From positions 62,001-126,000 of the forward strand of contig NZ_BMXN01000003.1 of assembly GCF_014651775.1 (NCBI RefSeq): DNA of 64,000 bases, read 5' to 3'. Under the pieces are notes generated by a model, which saw only the letters and a list, made by a program, of their open reading frames with translations, was not told the origin of the DNA and did not search any database. Below are positions 48,561 through 58,942 of this stretch, in pieces (the stretch's first letter is position 1; every line of letters starts with the position of its first letter). This DNA is from Vreelandella hamiltonii. GTDB taxonomy: Bacteria; Pseudomonadota; Gammaproteobacteria; Pseudomonadales; Halomonadaceae. The translations under genes and the position numbers were made by a program.

Positions 48561-48911
48561 TCAACGGGCTGGCGGCCCCCGAGGAGAGCATACATCCAGA
48601 GCGACCGTCTGGCGGGGCATGACGGGAAAGAAAGAGATAAAGCTTTTTAGAACAGGAAGTTGACGCTGCTGACGTGCTACCCAGCGCCTTAGCGCGCGGC
48701 GCTTTTTGGCGATCCACTGCGACTGGGCACGCAGCATGGCGGGCACCCAAAAGCAGATACACACGCTCCGGTCGCTGCTGCGCAGATCGGAAGGGTGTAA
48801 ACTGGCGGGCAGCAGACAGCTCACCAGCAGGCCCGCAAGCCACCAACGCGCCAGCCCATGGCGACGATGTCGCCGAGGCAGAGCAGATAATGTATCGAGC
48901 GTTGATGGCAT
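48561..48911 (-). CDS. Putative secA leader / SecM-like small secreted protein
   Basis: A 116-residue product ends 93 nt before secA on the same strand, the position secM occupies in E. coli (lpxC-secM-secA). The n-region is Arg/His-rich (PRRHRRHGLARWW), followed by a hydrophobic core LAGLLVSCLLPAS, so it looks like a signal sequence. The middle is very basic, and the C-terminal end is SPRGPPAR, similar to the Arg/Pro-rich stalling cores of known arrest peptides. The ribosome site AGGAG lies 12 nt before the ATG at 48911, longer than ideal. No family is recognised; coding status is likely but not proven. Confidence 0.5.
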   Translation of the reverse strand: MPSTLDTLSALPRRHRRHGLARWWLAGLLVSCLLPASLHPSDLRSSDRSVCICFWVPAMLRAQSQWIAKKRRALRRWVARQQRQLPVLKSFISFFPVMPRQTVALDVCSPRGPPAR

Positions 48912-49021
48912 GCTGTGGCGTGGCTCCTGAGCGTGTTAGGCTCTGTCGATAGACGAAAAACATGGGTGCTGCGCGCACTCGTCAGCACGATACTATCCGC
49001 AACACCCCAGGAATCAGGTAA

Positions 49022-49483
49022 ATGAGTATAAAGGTTAAGCGTTCCCGCGCACAGCCCATTACCCAATTGCTGAACACGTCCGCTGGCGCAGGCCACCTAA
49101 TGCGTCAGTCGCGCCTGATCGATCAAGCCCAGACCCATCTTCGGGCCCACTTGCCCGAAGAGATGCGTGCGCATGTGTTCGTCGGCGGCTTCAGCAATGG
49201 ACGACTGACCCTGATCAGCAGCCAGGCCAGCTGGTTGACCTGGTTGCGCTACGAGCAACCGCGCCTTTTGAGCCTACTGCAGCAACTCCCCGGCTTTGCA
49301 GGGGTCACTGGCTTTACGCTGAAAGTACGCCCCGTACGCACCGCGACACCACCGGCACGCTATGCGCGCACTCTCTCTACCAGCGCTGGCACGACCCTCA
49401 TGGAGTGCGCCGAAGACACCGAACACCCCAAGCTGAAGCAGGCCCTGGAGCGCCTTGCTTCGCATGCCCAGCGCTCTTCATGA
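49022..49483 (+). CDS. dciA: DciA-like (DUF721) protein
   Basis: DciA is the ancestral loader of the replicative helicase DnaB in bacteria lacking DnaC. The 153-residue protein has the DUF721 domain (about 10-105). The N-terminal part resembles the K-homology-like fold (LTLISSQASWLTWLRYEQPRLLSLL, centred on residue 70) and a polar tail lies beyond 120. It lies in the conserved spot beside secA/lpxC, divergent from the secA side. Ribosome site CAGGTAA. Function is inferred from family and neighbourhood. Confidence 0.82.
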   Translation: MSIKVKRSRAQPITQLLNTSAGAGHLMRQSRLIDQAQTHLRAHLPEEMRAHVFVGGFSNGRLTLISSQASWLTWLRYEQPRLLSLLQQLPGFAGVTGFTLKVRPVRTATPPARYARTLSTSAGTTLMECAEDTEHPKLKQALERLASHAQRSS

Positions 49484-49528
49484 GCCACCTGCGCAGCACG
49501 TCATACACCTGACTGTCAGGCCAAACGC

Positions 49529-49557
49529 AATAAAGCACCGCATGGCGGTGCTTTATT
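49529..49557. terminator. Bidirectional terminator between dciA and lpxC
   Basis: The 13-bp perfect stem AATAAAGCACCGC/GCGGTGCTTTATT closes an ATG loop, followed by T-rich sequence on the plus strand. Confidence 0.88.
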
Positions 49558-49608
49558 ATTAGTGGGGGGCATTCCCCCGATTTCAACCTGCGCGCTTCAA
49601 AAACCACG

Positions 49609-50520
49609 TCACGCCATGGCGGGTGCCGCATAGGAGATAGGCGCAACAGCCTTCTCTTCTTCGAAGGTCACGATTTCGTAGGCATCGGGCTGCGCCATCA
49701 GCTCACGGCACAGACGATTGTTGAGGGCATGGCCGGATTTCACGCCACGGAACTCGCCAATCAGGCTGTAGCCAAGCTGATACAGATCGCCGATGGCGTC
49801 GAGCACCTTGTGCTTCACGAATTCGTCCTCGTAGCGCAGACCACCTTCATTCACGATACGGTAATCATCCACCACGATGGCGTTGTCGAGACTGCCACCC
49901 AGCGCCAGATTGTTCGAGCGCAGGTATTCCAGGTCACGCATGAAGCCAAAGGTTCTGGCCCGAGAGACTTCCTTGACAAACGAGGTCGTGGAAAAGTCGA
50001 TCAATGCCGTCTGCTTCTGCTGCTCGAAGACAGGATGGTCGAAGTCGATGGCAAATGACACCTTGAAGCCTTGATGGGGCAGGAATACGGCTTCCTTGTC
50101 ACCATCACTGACCGCCACACGACGCTTGATGCGAATGAATTTCTTGGCCGCGTCCTGCTCGAGAATACCTGCAGACTGGATGAGGAAAACGAACGGGCTG
50201 GCGCTACCATCCATGATCGGCACTTCCGCGGCACTGATATCCACGTAGGCATTGTCGATACCCAAGCCAGCAAAGGCAGACATGAGGTGCTCGACGGTGG
50301 CTACCTTGACGCCTTCATGGGAAAGTGCCGTGCACAAGGTAGTGTCTTCCACCAGCTCGGCGCGGGCAGGAACGTGAACCACTGGGTCCAGATCGGTTCT
50401 GACAAACACAATACCCGTGTTGGCCGGTGCCGGGCGCAAAGCCAGATGGACTTTCTTGCCAGAGTGCAGACCCACTCCAGTGGCGCGGATGACGTTTTGT
50501 AGTGTGCGTTGTCTGATCAT
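49609..50520 (-). CDS. lpxC: UDP-3-O-acyl-N-acetylglucosamine deacetylase
   Basis: Zinc enzyme of the committed step in lipid A synthesis. The 303-residue protein has the zinc ligand H78 in [17 protein letters not shown], the second site H-K-V-L-D-A-I-G-D (His and Asp near 236-240), [12 protein letters not shown] and [10 protein letters not shown]. The start ATG at 50520 matches the family ([21 protein letters not shown], first ten shown are enough). It is the terminal gene of the dcw cluster. The end has an Ala-rich tail rather than the degradation signal known in E. coli; control by FtsH cannot be judged. Confidence 0.96.
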   Translation of the reverse strand: MIRQRTLQNVIRATGVGLHSGKKVHLALRPAPANTGIVFVRTDLDPVVHVPARAELVEDTTLCTALSHEGVKVATVEHLMSAFAGLGIDNAYVDISAAEVPIMDGSASPFVFLIQSAGILEQDAAKKFIRIKRRVAVSDGDKEAVFLPHQGFKVSFAIDFDHPVFEQQKQTALIDFSTTSFVKEVSRARTFGFMRDLEYLRSNNLALGGSLDNAIVVDDYRIVNEGGLRYEDEFVKHKVLDAIGDLYQLGYSLIGEFRGVKSGHALNNRLCRELMAQPDAYEIVTFEEEKAVAPISYAAPAMA

Positions 50521-50611
50521 GGGCAGTGGTCAAGCTCTAATATCGGCGGCGTGTAACGAGTCGCTACCCAGCCGCAGGGGGAGAAAAGTTATCAAACAGT
50601 GTTCACTTTAA

Positions 50612-50651
50612 CAGCAAACGAGCGTTTTACCAATAAAACTCTCGTTTGCTG
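50612..50651. repeat. 40-nt inverted repeat between ftsZ and lpxC
   Basis: Arms CAGCAAACGAG-c-GTTTTA (50612-50629) and TAAAAC-t-CTCGTTTGCTG (50634-50651) pair over 17 of 18 positions, with a CCAA loop. On the minus strand it falls 24 nt after the ftsZ stop. No T-run follows, so it is an RNA processing or attenuation element rather than a classic terminator. Confidence 0.8.
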
Positions 50652-50675
50652 CCTCAATAAACCTGATAGCGCAGA

Positions 50676-51857
50676 TCAATCTGCCTGGCGGCGCAGGAAC
50701 GCGGGGATATCCAGATAGTCATCGGCATCGGCCGAACGACGTTTTTCAGGGCGTGGCTTGGCTGCTGCTTCCGGCGCTTCGGCACGCGCGGTAGCCTGTT
50801 GCCGCATGACGGTGGGCTGCTGCAATTTACGGTAGTCGGAGCCACCGGCATCTGCAGCGGAGCGGCGTGCCGGTTCGCGAGACACGGCCTTGGCCTTGCT
50901 GCCATCCAGGCCAGCCGCCACAACGGTCACGCGCAGCTCGTCGGACATTTCCATATCGATGGAAGTACCCACGACGATGGTGGCTTCCTGAGAGGCGAAC
51001 TCCTGCACCGTGGCACCGACGTCATTGAATTCGCCAATGGATAGGTCGGGACCAGCCGTGATGTTGACCAGAATGCCGCGGGCACCGTGCAGGTCGATAT
51101 CTTCCAGCAGTGGGCTGCGGATGGCTTTCTCTGCAGCTTCACGGGCACGGTTCTCACCAGTGGCGCCGCCAGTGCCCATCATCGCCATGCCCATTTCGGA
51201 CATGACAGTACGCACGTCGGCAAAGTCGACGTTGATGATGCCCGGGCTGGTGATCAGCTCGGCAATGCCTTGCACCGCCCCCAGCAGCACGTCGTTGGCA
51301 GCGCTGAATGCCGTCAGCAGGGTCGCGTTCTTGCCCAGCACCGACAGCAGTTTTTCGTTGGGGATGGTGATCAACGAGTCGACATGCTCGGAAAGCTCTT
51401 TCATGCCCTCCTCGGCCGCTCGCATGCGCTTTGGCCCTTCGAACGGGAAGGGACGGGTGACCACGGCAACCGTCAGGATGCCCAGCTCTTTGGCGACCTG
51501 GGCAACCACTGGAGCGCCTCCTGTCCCCGTGCCGCCGCCCATACCGGCAGTGATGAAGACCATGTCGGCGCCACTGAGCAGCTCGGCAATACGATCACGA
51601 TCTTCCATCGCGGCCTGACGACCCACCTCAGGGTTGGCGCCTGCGCCCAGCCCTTTGGTGATTTCCCCCCCCAACTGAAGCACCGTTTTTGCCGACACTC
51701 GCTTGAGCGCCTGTGCATCGGTGTTGGCGCAAATGAATTCGACGCCTTCGATGTTGCTCTCGACCATGTGGTTGACAGCATTGCCGCCGCCACCGCCAAC
51801 ACCGACTACTTTAATGACCGCACTGCTCGAGGGTGCGTTATCTACCAATTCGAACAT
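50676..51857 (-). CDS. ftsZ: Cell division protein FtsZ
   Basis: Tubulin-like GTPase that forms the division ring. The 393-residue protein has the tubulin signature GGGTGTG (107-113), [14 protein letters not shown] at the N-terminus and the T7 loop [11 protein letters not shown]. The variable linker (about 320-375) is followed by the conserved C-terminal peptide [11 protein letters not shown] that binds FtsA and ZipA. AGGAG lies 9 nt before the ATG. Downstream of ftsA with a 33-nt gap. Confidence 0.98.
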   Translation of the reverse strand: MFELVDNAPSSSAVIKVVGVGGGGGNAVNHMVESNIEGVEFICANTDAQALKRVSAKTVLQLGGEITKGLGAGANPEVGRQAAMEDRDRIAELLSGADMVFITAGMGGGTGTGGAPVVAQVAKELGILTVAVVTRPFPFEGPKRMRAAEEGMKELSEHVDSLITIPNEKLLSVLGKNATLLTAFSAANDVLLGAVQGIAELITSPGIINVDFADVRTVMSEMGMAMMGTGGATGENRAREAAEKAIRSPLLEDIDLHGARGILVNITAGPDLSIGEFNDVGATVQEFASQEATIVVGTSIDMEMSDELRVTVVAAGLDGSKAKAVSREPARRSAADAGGSDYRKLQQPTVMRQQATARAEAPEAAAKPRPEKRRSADADDYLDIPAFLRRQAD

Positions 51858-51890
51858 AAGCCCCGTCTCCTGAACCGCGTCGCGGCCCTA

Positions 51891-53180
51891 TCAGAAATTT
51901 CCTTTGAACCAGCCTTTGATTCTTGCCAGCGCCGAATGGCCATCCTTGATATCACGTCGGGCAAATTCACTGCGTCCTTTGTGTCCCGCAGCGCTTCCCC
52001 CGTGGCTTTCTAGGCCTTGCCCATGACGCGTTTCCTGCAGTGCATAGTGCAGCAAACCAACGCCCGTCGCATAGATAGGATTGCGAACCACATCTGCCAA
52101 GCCTCTGACATTTTGTGGGCAGGCAATACGAACCGGCATGTGAAAAATTTCTTCGGCCAATTCGCTGACACCTTCCATGCGTGAAGTGCCGCCGGTAAGC
52201 ACCACTCCCGCCGCCACCATATCTTCATAGCCACTGCGGCGTAATTCGTCTCTGACCAGCGTGAAGAGCTCTTCATAGCGAGGCTCCACGACTTCTGCCA
52301 ACGCTTGGCGCGACAGATCTCGTGCCGCGCGATCGCCCACGCTGGGTACTTTGATCATTTCATCGCTGGCGGCCAGCTGCGTCAGCGCGCAAGCGTATTT
52401 TACCTTGATTTCTTCTGCGTGCTGAGTGGGCGTGCGCAACGCCATGGCGATATCGTTGGTGACCTGATCACCCGCGATCGGTATGACCGCCGTATGGCGT
52501 ATGGCACCTTCGCTGAAGATGGCCATGTCAGTGGTTCCCCCACCGATATCGACCATACAGACACCTAGCTCGCGCTCGTCTTCGGTCAGTACCGCCATGC
52601 TGGATGCCAGCTGTTCCAGAATAATAGCATCCACATCCAGACCGCACCGCCGCACGCACTTTTCGATGTTCTGCACGGCATTCAAGGCAGCCGTGACCAG
52701 ATGCACCTGAGCTTCCAGACGAACCCCGGACATGCCCAACGGTTCGCGGATGCCCCCTTGGGCGTCGATGGAAAACTCCTGGGGTAATACATGCAGCACT
52801 CGCTGCCCTTCGGAAATGGCCCGTGCCCGCGCGGAATCGATGACCCGTTCGATATCGTAAGGAGTGACTTCGCGCTCCTTGATGGCCACCACGCCGTCGG
52901 AATTCATGGAGCTGATATGGCTGCCTGCCACACCGACATAGACGGAATGGATGTCGCAACCCGCCATCAGCTCTGCTTCTTCTACTGCACGCTGAATCGA
53001 CTGAACCGTGGATTCGATATTGATGACCACTCCCCGCTTCATGCCACGAGAAGGGTGAGAACCGATACCGGCGATTTCAATCCCACCATCATCGGTGGGT
53101 TGACCGACTATCGCGACGACCTTGGACGTTCCAATGTCCAGCCCGACAACCATATTGGATGCGTTGGGTGAGCCTGCCAT
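51891..53180 (-). CDS. ftsA: Cell division protein FtsA
   Basis: Actin-like ATPase that tethers FtsZ to the membrane. The 429-residue protein has VVGLDIGTSKVVAIVG (phosphate 1), the 1C subdomain region, MVDIGGGTTDMAIF (phosphate 2) and VLTGGTSRMEGV. The C-terminal amphipathic helix ALARIKGWFKGNF binds the membrane. Unusually for a dcw cluster it is separated from ftsQ by 303 nt of AT-rich sequence, likely containing its own promoter. Confidence 0.97.
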   Translation of the reverse strand: MAGSPNASNMVVGLDIGTSKVVAIVGQPTDDGGIEIAGIGSHPSRGMKRGVVINIESTVQSIQRAVEEAELMAGCDIHSVYVGVAGSHISSMNSDGVVAIKEREVTPYDIERVIDSARARAISEGQRVLHVLPQEFSIDAQGGIREPLGMSGVRLEAQVHLVTAALNAVQNIEKCVRRCGLDVDAIILEQLASSMAVLTEDERELGVCMVDIGGGTTDMAIFSEGAIRHTAVIPIAGDQVTNDIAMALRTPTQHAEEIKVKYACALTQLAASDEMIKVPSVGDRAARDLSRQALAEVVEPRYEELFTLVRDELRRSGYEDMVAAGVVLTGGTSRMEGVSELAEEIFHMPVRIACPQNVRGLADVVRNPIYATGVGLLHYALQETRHGQGLESHGGSAAGHKGRSEFARRDIKDGHSALARIKGWFKGNF

Positions 53181-53483
53181 GAGTCGGTAAATCTCCTTGT
53201 CGTCGTTTTATAAGAACGGGGATCGCTTTTAATGCTTAAGCAAAAGCAGGCGAAACCCAAAGATAAAATAAATAACCTGACTAAAACTGTGTGACGCCGC
53301 TAACCGCTGACCGAATAATAAAAACTGACCCACAGCATCGCCTGGGACATAGTATAGAAACAATAGCCACAATACGACTAGCCCAAACCAACGATAATTG
53401 GCTTGGAAAGCATTTTAAACCCCATAAAAGGGTTTTTTAGCGGGCCGACCTGCCCATTTACCCGATTTTTTGCACATTGCGCC
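53181..53483 (-). promoter_or_regulatory. AT-rich gap between ftsQ and ftsA, probable ftsAZ promoter region
   Basis: No gene is supported here. The stretch is much richer in A+T than its neighbours. It contains a TATACT-type -10 near 53356 (minus strand) without a clear -35. A small hairpin AACCC/GGGTT lies around 53415-53440, with its T-run on the plus strand. It resembles the promoter-rich ftsQAZ region of E. coli, although there the promoters lie inside coding sequence. Confidence 0.5.
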
Positions 53484-54206
53484 TTATAGTGACTCGCCCT
53501 CCTCCTCCGGAACCTCGGTTTCACCGTGCCACGCCACCGCCACACCATTGGGATAGCGCAAGTCGATATAGCGAATATGCTCGCCCAGGCTACCCAGCTC
53601 ACGCTGCCAGGAGGCCGACAGCCGGGCAAGTCGTTCGCCATGGTGACGACGCCCCAACATTACCCAGGTGCCTTGATCAAGTTGAAGTCGCCAGGCACCA
53701 CGAGGCTCCAGGCGGAGCTGAGCCAGCGTCAACGACAGTCCGGCAAAGTGCGGCGTCAAGCGCTGATAATAGGCCAGCACTTCCGCACTGCTTTCCTGAG
53801 GGCCCGCCAGATCGGGCAACCCAGGGGGCACGGCAAGAGGCGCATAGGAGAAGGGTTCGCCTCGCGGGTTAAGCAGGAAGTCGTCATTCCAGCGGGCTAC
53901 CGGCGTCTGTTCTATCAATTCGAAGACCAGCGCATTGGGCCACTCTCTGGAGATTCGCACTTCATCCAGCCAACCAATCTCCAGCGCATTGCGGCGCAGC
54001 TCGCCCAAGTCCGCCGATAACCAGGTAATGTCCTGAACCAGCGGGGCCAGCTGTGAACGCAAATAGTCGGCGCTCACGTATTCCCACTCGCCTCGAATGG
54101 AGACGCGCTCGATAGGGCGATCCAACCAAAGCCATAGCGCTCGGCTCCCCGCCCCCAGCAGCAATGCCAGTAGAACGATACCGAGCCACGCATTGCGCTT
54201 CTTCAT
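53484..54206 (-). CDS. ftsQ: Cell division protein FtsQ
   Basis: Bitopic divisome protein linking FtsB/L to the septum. The 240-residue protein has a short cytoplasmic tail, one membrane helix (about 8-26, LGIVLLALLLGAGSRALWLWL), a POTRA domain (IERVSIRGEWEYVSADYLRSQLAP, about 32-55) and a beta domain with YIDLRYPNGVAVAW near the C-terminus. Its C-terminal end is rich in Glu (EVPEEEGESL). It is 22 nt downstream of ddlB. Ribosome site weak. Confidence 0.94.
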   Translation of the reverse strand: MKKRNAWLGIVLLALLLGAGSRALWLWLDRPIERVSIRGEWEYVSADYLRSQLAPLVQDITWLSADLGELRRNALEIGWLDEVRISREWPNALVFELIEQTPVARWNDDFLLNPRGEPFSYAPLAVPPGLPDLAGPQESSAEVLAYYQRLTPHFAGLSLTLAQLRLEPRGAWRLQLDQGTWVMLGRRHHGERLARLSASWQRELGSLGEHIRYIDLRYPNGVAVAWHGETEVPEEEGESL

Positions 54207-54228
54207 AAGGAACTCATGCCATGCCCCG

Positions 54229-55167
54229 TCACGAATCGCGCGCCAGTGCAGTGGTCAAAATACGCATCACCAGCTGGTCGAAATCGATACCGGCGTGGGC
54301 CGCCGCCTGAGGCACGAGGCTATGGTCGGTCATGCCGGGCACGGTATTCACTTCGATCAGCCAGAAATCGCCCGCGGCATCACGCATCACATCGATACGC
54401 CCCCAGCCCTCTCCGCCGACGGCCAGGAAGGCCTCTTTGCACAGCGCGGCCAACGCCTGCTCGTCTTGCGGCGATAAGCCACAGGGCAAATGGTACTGGG
54501 TGGTGTTGGTCAGATACTTGGCTTCATAATCATAAAACCCACCCGGCACCTCGACACGAATGGCAGGCAACACGTCATCGCCCAGCAGGCCGACGGTGTA
54601 CTCGTCCCCCGTGATGAAGCGCTCTGCCATGACCCTGGCATCGAAAGTGGCAGCCTGGGCATAGGCCGCTTTCAGCTCATCGAGGCTGCGGACGATACTG
54701 ATACCCAGAGTCGAGCCTTCGTGTACCGGCTTGACCATCATGGGTAGCCCTAGCTGAGCTACCACTGCCTCCCAGTCCGAAGCGGCATTCAGCATGATGC
54801 ACTCCGGCGTGGGCAGGCCGACGGCTTGCCACACCTGTTTGGTACGCTGCTTGTCCATTCCCAGCGCCGAAGCCAGTACGCCACTGCCGGTGTAAGGCAA
54901 ACCGAGCAGCTCCAATGCGCCCTGCAGCGCACCATCTTCACCGCCACGCCCATGCAGTGCGATGAACACCGCGGTGGGATCGAGGCGCTCGAGGCCCGCC
55001 AGCCCACCCTCTTTGAGATCGTAACCCTGCGCATTCACGCCTTGACGCTGCAAGGCGCTCAACACGGCGGCACCACTCTTGAGCGACACCTCCCGCTCGG
55101 CCGACATGCCGCCGTAGACCACGACGACACGCTCCAGGCCAGCCTGCTGCGTTTGCCCTGATGTCAT
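54229..55167 (-). CDS. ddlB: D-alanine-D-alanine ligase
   Basis: Makes D-Ala-D-Ala for the UDP-MurNAc pentapeptide. The 312-residue ATP-grasp protein has [17 protein letters not shown] (17-33), [12 protein letters not shown], the [14 protein letters not shown] loop, and [18 protein letters not shown] with the metal-binding Glu/Asn. Its ATG overlaps the murC stop by 4 nt (ATGA). It lies between murC and ftsQ. Confidence 0.97.
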   Translation of the reverse strand: MTSGQTQQAGLERVVVVYGGMSAEREVSLKSGAAVLSALQRQGVNAQGYDLKEGGLAGLERLDPTAVFIALHGRGGEDGALQGALELLGLPYTGSGVLASALGMDKQRTKQVWQAVGLPTPECIMLNAASDWEAVVAQLGLPMMVKPVHEGSTLGISIVRSLDELKAAYAQAATFDARVMAERFITGDEYTVGLLGDDVLPAIRVEVPGGFYDYEAKYLTNTTQYHLPCGLSPQDEQALAALCKEAFLAVGGEGWGRIDVMRDAAGDFWLIEVNTVPGMTDHSLVPQAAAHAGIDFDQLVMRILTTALARDS

Positions 55168-56633
55168 AGCACCACCTCTTTCATGACCAGCTTGGCTTGG
55201 GCAAGGCGCAGTGAAATGCCGCCCACATCGCCCGCGCCCTGGGTAATCAGAATATCGCCTGGACGCAGCACGTTGTTGAGCAGGGCAGGCAGCTCGTGCT
55301 TGTGCTCCACGAACAGCGGATCGACATCGCCACGTTGACGGATGGAGCCTGCCAGGGTCTTGCCTTCAGCACCCGGCACCACCGCCTCGCCAGCGCTGTA
55401 CACGTCGAGCAGCACCAGCGTATCCACCTGAGACAGTACGCGTACGAAGTCTTCGTAGAGATCGCGGGTACGGCTGTAACGGTGGGGCTGGTAGAGCATC
55501 ACCAGGCGGCGCTCGGGCCAGCCGGCACGCACCGCCTGAATGACCATGTCCACTTCACGCGGATGGTGACCGTAATCGTCGACCAGCATGATCTCGCCTT
55601 CGCCGACCGGTGCCGGATAGTGGCCATGGACCTGAAAGCGCCGCCCTACGCCCGCAAACCCCATGAGACCGCGCTGAATGGCGTCATCACTGACCCCGGC
55701 GTCGGTCGCCACCACGATGGCCGCCATGGCGTTCAAGGCATTATGACGGCCAGGCATGGCCAGTCGAATGGCCAACGGAGGCGCGCCACCGGGCCGCAGT
55801 GCCGTAAAGGAGACTTCCCCGGCCTGCTGACTAAAATCCACGATGCGGTAATCGGCATCTTCATCGAAGCCGTAGGTCACGAACTGGCGCTTGATACGCT
55901 CGCACAGCCCGCGCACGTGGGGATCATCGATACACAGCACCGCCAGGCCGTAGAAAGGCAGATTGTGCAAGAACTCGATGAAGGTGTTTTTCAAACGCTC
56001 GAAGTCACCCCCATAAGTGGCCATGTGGTCAGCATCGATATTGGTGACGATGGACACCATGGGCTGAAGGTGAAGAAACGACGCATCGGATTCGTCGGCC
56101 TCGGCCACCAGATAATCGCCCTCCCCCAGGCGAGCATTGGCGCCTGCGCTGGTGAGTTTGCCACCGATCACGAAAGTTGGGTCCAGGCCGCCCTCTGCCA
56201 ACAGGGTAGCCGTCAGGCTGGTCGTGGTGGTCTTGCCGTGAGTACCGGCCACGGCAATTCCGTGACGAAAGCGCATCAGCTCGGCGAGCATTTCCGCACG
56301 CCGCACCACCGGCACGCGGTGGTCATGTGCCCAGCGAATTTCAGGGTTGGCTTCATCGATGGCACTGGAGACAACGACCACATCCGCGCCTTCCACGTTT
56401 TCCTTGGCATGCCCAATGAATACATCGACGCCGCACTGACGCAAGCGCTCCACGACAGTGGAGGCTTTCATGTCACTACCGCTGACCTGGTACCCCTGAT
56501 TGGCGAGCACCTCGGCAATGCCGCACATTCCGGCACCGCCAATACCGACGAAATGAAGCCGCTGGATACGGCGCATACCCGGGCCGCTCGGGCCACTCAG
56601 CTGCGGCGACGTATGATTGACTGACTCGGTCAC
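55164..56633 (-). CDS. murC: UDP-N-acetylmuramate-L-alanine ligase
   Basis: Adds L-Ala to UDP-MurNAc. The 489-residue Mur ligase has [21 protein letters not shown] (29-49, only part quoted), the P-loop [26 protein letters not shown] and [13 protein letters not shown]. Length is standard. It overlaps murG and ddlB by 4 nt at each side, so the block is translationally coupled. Confidence 0.97.
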   Translation of the reverse strand: MTESVNHTSPQLSGPSGPGMRRIQRLHFVGIGGAGMCGIAEVLANQGYQVSGSDMKASTVVERLRQCGVDVFIGHAKENVEGADVVVVSSAIDEANPEIRWAHDHRVPVVRRAEMLAELMRFRHGIAVAGTHGKTTTTSLTATLLAEGGLDPTFVIGGKLTSAGANARLGEGDYLVAEADESDASFLHLQPMVSIVTNIDADHMATYGGDFERLKNTFIEFLHNLPFYGLAVLCIDDPHVRGLCERIKRQFVTYGFDEDADYRIVDFSQQAGEVSFTALRPGGAPPLAIRLAMPGRHNALNAMAAIVVATDAGVSDDAIQRGLMGFAGVGRRFQVHGHYPAPVGEGEIMLVDDYGHHPREVDMVIQAVRAGWPERRLVMLYQPHRYSRTRDLYEDFVRVLSQVDTLVLLDVYSAGEAVVPGAEGKTLAGSIRQRGDVDPLFVEHKHELPALLNNVLRPGDILITQGAGDVGGISLRLAQAKLVMKEVVL

Positions 56634-57727
56634 GCAGTTTCTCCTTGCTTCACCAGCGAGAGACAGCCTTCGGCCAGGCGCTCGGTCGCGTTCAAAGACG
56701 CGGCTTGACGTGCCTTGACGGCCATCTCTGCCAGGGTCTCTGGGTAGAGTAATTGTTCCAAAAGGTTACTTAAATAATCAGGCGTCAGCTCGGCCTGAAC
56801 GATACATAGGGCCGCGCCCGCCTGGACCAGCAAGTCGGCATTTACCCGTTGATGATCGTCCACGGCAAAAGGAAACGGCACCAGCAACGCGGGCTTGGCC
56901 GCCGCCGCCAGTTCGGCAATCGTCAGCGCACCGGCTCGGCAAACGACCAGATCCGCCCAGGCATAGGCAGCGGCCATATCATCGATGAACGGCGAAACCT
57001 CGGCGACTACCGCCTGTTGAGCATAGGCCTCTGCCGTGGCGAGATCGCGCTCCTTGCCAGCCTGGTGACGCACCTCGGGACGTCGCTCCGGCGGCAGCGC
57101 AGCCAAGGCCACAGGCAGGCGCTCGTTCAACGCTACCGCGCCCAGGGAGCCGCCTACCACCAACAGGCGCAGCGGCCTGCCCTGCATGTCGGCCACCTGG
57201 CGGGGCTGCTCGCCCAGCGCGGCGATATCATCACGTACCGGGTTGCCGATCACCTCGGCACGCGTGCCAAACGCATTTTCGAACGCGGCATACGTCCGCG
57301 TCGCCAGTCGCGACAACACCTTGTTGGTCAGCCCTGCCACGGCATTCTGTTCATGAATGACCAGCGGAATACCTGATAACCGGGCCGCCAGACCGCCAGG
57401 GCCGCTGGCGAATCCGCCCAGCCCCACCACGACATCCGGCTTGAAACGCTTGATGACACCACGTGCCTGGAGCACCGCGCGCGACAGGTTGAGCGGTGCC
57501 TTGAGCCAGCCAGCGGCGCCATTGCCGCGCAACCCACTGATCGCAATGGTATGCAGCAGAATGCCCGCCTCGGGCACCAGGCGGTTTTCAATTCCCCGTG
57601 GGCTACCCAACCACTCCACGGTCACCCCTTGGGCCTGGAGGGCACGCGCCAGCGAGAGCGCCGGAATGACGTGCCCTCCCGTTCCTCCCGCCATGACCAA
57701 TACCCGTCGACCCGCATGTATCGCCAC
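56630..57727 (-). CDS. murG: Lipid II glycosyltransferase MurG
   Basis: Transfers GlcNAc to lipid I on the cytoplasmic face. The 365-residue GT-B protein has the first G-loop [17 protein letters not shown] (11-27), [32 protein letters not shown] and the second G-loop [16 protein letters not shown]. The start is GTG at 57727 with AAGGAG 6 nt before it. It follows ftsW by 18 nt and overlaps murC by 4 nt. Confidence 0.97.
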   Translation of the reverse strand: MAIHAGRRVLVMAGGTGGHVIPALSLARALQAQGVTVEWLGSPRGIENRLVPEAGILLHTIAISGLRGNGAAGWLKAPLNLSRAVLQARGVIKRFKPDVVVGLGGFASGPGGLAARLSGIPLVIHEQNAVAGLTNKVLSRLATRTYAAFENAFGTRAEVIGNPVRDDIAALGEQPRQVADMQGRPLRLLVVGGSLGAVALNERLPVALAALPPERRPEVRHQAGKERDLATAEAYAQQAVVAEVSPFIDDMAAAYAWADLVVCRAGALTIAELAAAAKPALLVPFPFAVDDHQRVNADLLVQAGAALCIVQAELTPDYLSNLLEQLLYPETLAEMAVKARQAASLNATERLAEGCLSLVKQGETA

Positions 57728-57745
57728 AAACAGCTCCTTGAATAA

Positions 57746-58942
57746 TTACGTCAACCGCGGCTCTCGGCGAGCACGGTAAGGCGTCGACAATCGGCGCGGG
57801 CGATGCCGAGTTTCTGCATCCACCCGGAGCAACAGCCCCACCATCATCCCAGTGACCAGCAGACTGGACCCCCCGTAGCTGATCAGCGGCAGGGTCAGCC
57901 CTTTGGTCGGCAGCAAGCCAGCACTCACCGCCATATTGATAAACGCCTGAGCCGCCACGATAAAGCCGATTCCGTAACTCACGTAGGCACCGAACAGATG
58001 CCCGGCCAACTCTGCTCGCCGGCCCACCCACATGGCCCGCACGATGAACAGGGTGAACAGCAGCACCACGGCAATCGCTCCGATCATGCCCAGCTCTTCG
58101 GCCACCACCGCAAAAATGAAGTCCGTATGGGCTTCAGGGAGATAGTGCAGCTTCTGCACGCTGTTGCCCAATCCGGTGCCGGTCACATGACCACGCCCAA
58201 ACGCGATCAATGCCTGCGTCAGCTGATACCCGGTGGCGAACTGGTCGGCCCACGGGTCCAGGAAGCTGGTCCAGCGCGCCAGTCGATACGGCTCCATGAC
58301 GACCATCATCACGGCACCAAACCCCAGTACCCCCCCACTGCCCAGCAACAGCGTCAGCGAAGCGCCACTCATCATCAGCATGCCGATTACACAGACGGCA
58401 TATACCACCATGCCGCCGAAATCCGGGGCAAGAAACAGCAGGAAGGCAGGAATAGCCAGTACTGCCAAGGGGCGCCACATGGTAAAAGCACGCTGGCGCA
58501 ATTCGTAAGTGAAGCGCGACATGAACGCTGCCATGTAAAAGATCAGCCCCAGCTTGCCGAATTCCGAGACTTGCAGGCTGGGAAGCGGCCCCGGCAGGGC
58601 AATCCAGCGCTTGCTGCCGTTGACTTCTTGACCCACGGCCAGTACCACGACCAGCATGAAGATGCTGAACAGCAGCAGCAATGCCGCGTTCTGACGCCAC
58701 AGCTCCAGCGGCACACACACCATGAACAGGCATGCCATGATGGCCAGCACCAGAAAAATGCCGTGCTGGCGGGCATAGTGATAGCTATTTTCCAGTAGCC
58801 CTATCGACGCGGAGCTGACCATGACCCAGCCCAGCCCCGCCAGCGCGACCGCCGCGACAATCAGCCAGACATCGCAAGGCAGGTGGCGGGTTGCCAGCGC
58901 TTCACGCAGTCGTTGCACCCTACTCATTGATTCGTCGCTCAT
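57746..58942 (-). CDS. ftsW: Cell division protein FtsW
   Basis: SEDS-family septal peptidoglycan polymerase. The 398-residue protein has ten predicted membrane helices, KRWIALPGPLPSLQVSEFGKL (about 130-150, partly shown), FLLFLAPDFGGMVVY with the catalytic Asp region, YHARQHGIF and the C-terminal LPTKGLTLPLISYGGSSL signature. Its ATG overlaps murD by 4 nt. Neighbour murG follows. Confidence 0.96.
   Translation of the reverse strand: MSDESMSRVQRLREALATRHLPCDVWLIVAAVALAGLGWVMVSSASIGLLENSYHYARQHGIFLVLAIMACLFMVCVPLELWRQNAALLLLFSIFMLVVVLAVGQEVNGSKRWIALPGPLPSLQVSEFGKLGLIFYMAAFMSRFTYELRQRAFTMWRPLAVLAIPAFLLFLAPDFGGMVVYAVCVIGMLMMSGASLTLLLGSGGVLGFGAVMMVVMEPYRLARWTSFLDPWADQFATGYQLTQALIAFGRGHVTGTGLGNSVQKLHYLPEAHTDFIFAVVAEELGMIGAIAVVLLFTLFIVRAMWVGRRAELAGHLFGAYVSYGIGFIVAAQAFINMAVSAGLLPTKGLTLPLISYGGSSLLVTGMMVGLLLRVDAETRHRPRRLSTPYRARREPRLT

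Noticed and set aside
48550..48978. A 142-codon minus-strand frame overlapping the secA leader candidate
   Set aside because: It lacks a signal-like N-terminus and a ribosome site. The overlapping frame at 48561-48911 has better features.
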